From Aquimarina sp. (lineage in GTDB: Bacteria; Bacteroidota; Bacteroidia; Flavobacteriales; Flavobacteriaceae): a stretch of 14,092 nucleotides of DNA. The notes under the pieces were generated by a model. That model saw only the letters and a list, made by a program, of their open reading frames with translations. It was not told the origin of the DNA and ran no database searches. Of the stretch, positions 14,047 through 14,092 are shown piece after piece (position 1 is the stretch's first letter; every line of letters starts with the position of its first letter). The stretch covers positions 1 to 14,092 of the forward strand of contig JAHDEF010000027.1 in assembly GCA_020628975.1 (NCBI GenBank), read 5' to 3'. The position numbers and the translations under genes were made by a program.

Positions 14047-14092
14047 GGTAAAGCTGTAATTATTTTCTTAGAATAGTATATGTTTTGCGATT

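Overview
The window looks like a chromosome segment from a marine or free-living member of the Bacteroidota, most likely Flavobacteriaceae. The DNA is AT-rich. Genes have almost no Shine-Dalgarno sequences, and several have a Bacteroidota-type -7 promoter box (TAnnTTTG). Two genes encode lipoproteins. Several gene types are common in flavobacteria: a TraB/GumN protein, a DUF2306 membrane protein, a YtrA-type regulator with an ABC transporter, and a ligase-associated DEXH helicase.

Layout from left to right. At 144-884 (+) there is an SDR oxidoreductase with a strong terminator, facing a 71-residue lipoprotein gene (979-1194, -). A DUF2306 membrane protein follows (1436-1915, -). A secreted serine hydrolase with a fused NTF2-like tail (2198-3634, -) is divergent from a PAS-LuxR regulator (3815-4573, +). 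Their shared 180-base spacer holds three related dyad sites, one of them a perfect 17-bp hairpin. Directly abutting the regulator's stop, on the minus strand, is a 58-codon gene too short for ordinary ORF calling and interrupted by one in-frame TAA (4574-4747). It lies just downstream of a TraB/GumN-family gene (4784-5659, -).

Upstream of the TraB gene lies a 329-bp MITE-like element (5675-6003). It has 19-bp terminal inverted repeats and carries several arms of a dispersed palindromic repeat family. A second member of that repeat family sits at 9138-9220, followed by a 34-bp tandem duplication.

Between the two repeat zones is a tight four-gene minus-strand operon: ABC ATPase (8058-8900), membrane subunit (7218-8048), YtrA-like GntR repressor (6835-7221) and a membrane-anchored GIN/DUF2807-like protein (6150-6848). 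Its promoter is clear, and a 26-bp inverted repeat covers the predicted transcription start, so autorepression by the GntR protein is the obvious model.

The right third holds an 822-residue Lhr-like, ligase-associated DEXH helicase that probably starts with TTG (9396-11864, +). It converges on a 668-residue lipoprotein with a right-handed beta-helix fold (11919-13925, -).

I see no complete new defence or mobile system here. The most informative non-genic signals are the three-site divergent control region, the repressor operator over a start site, the structured dispersed repeat nested in a MITE-like element, and the interrupted small gene. All family assignments are made by eye from motifs.
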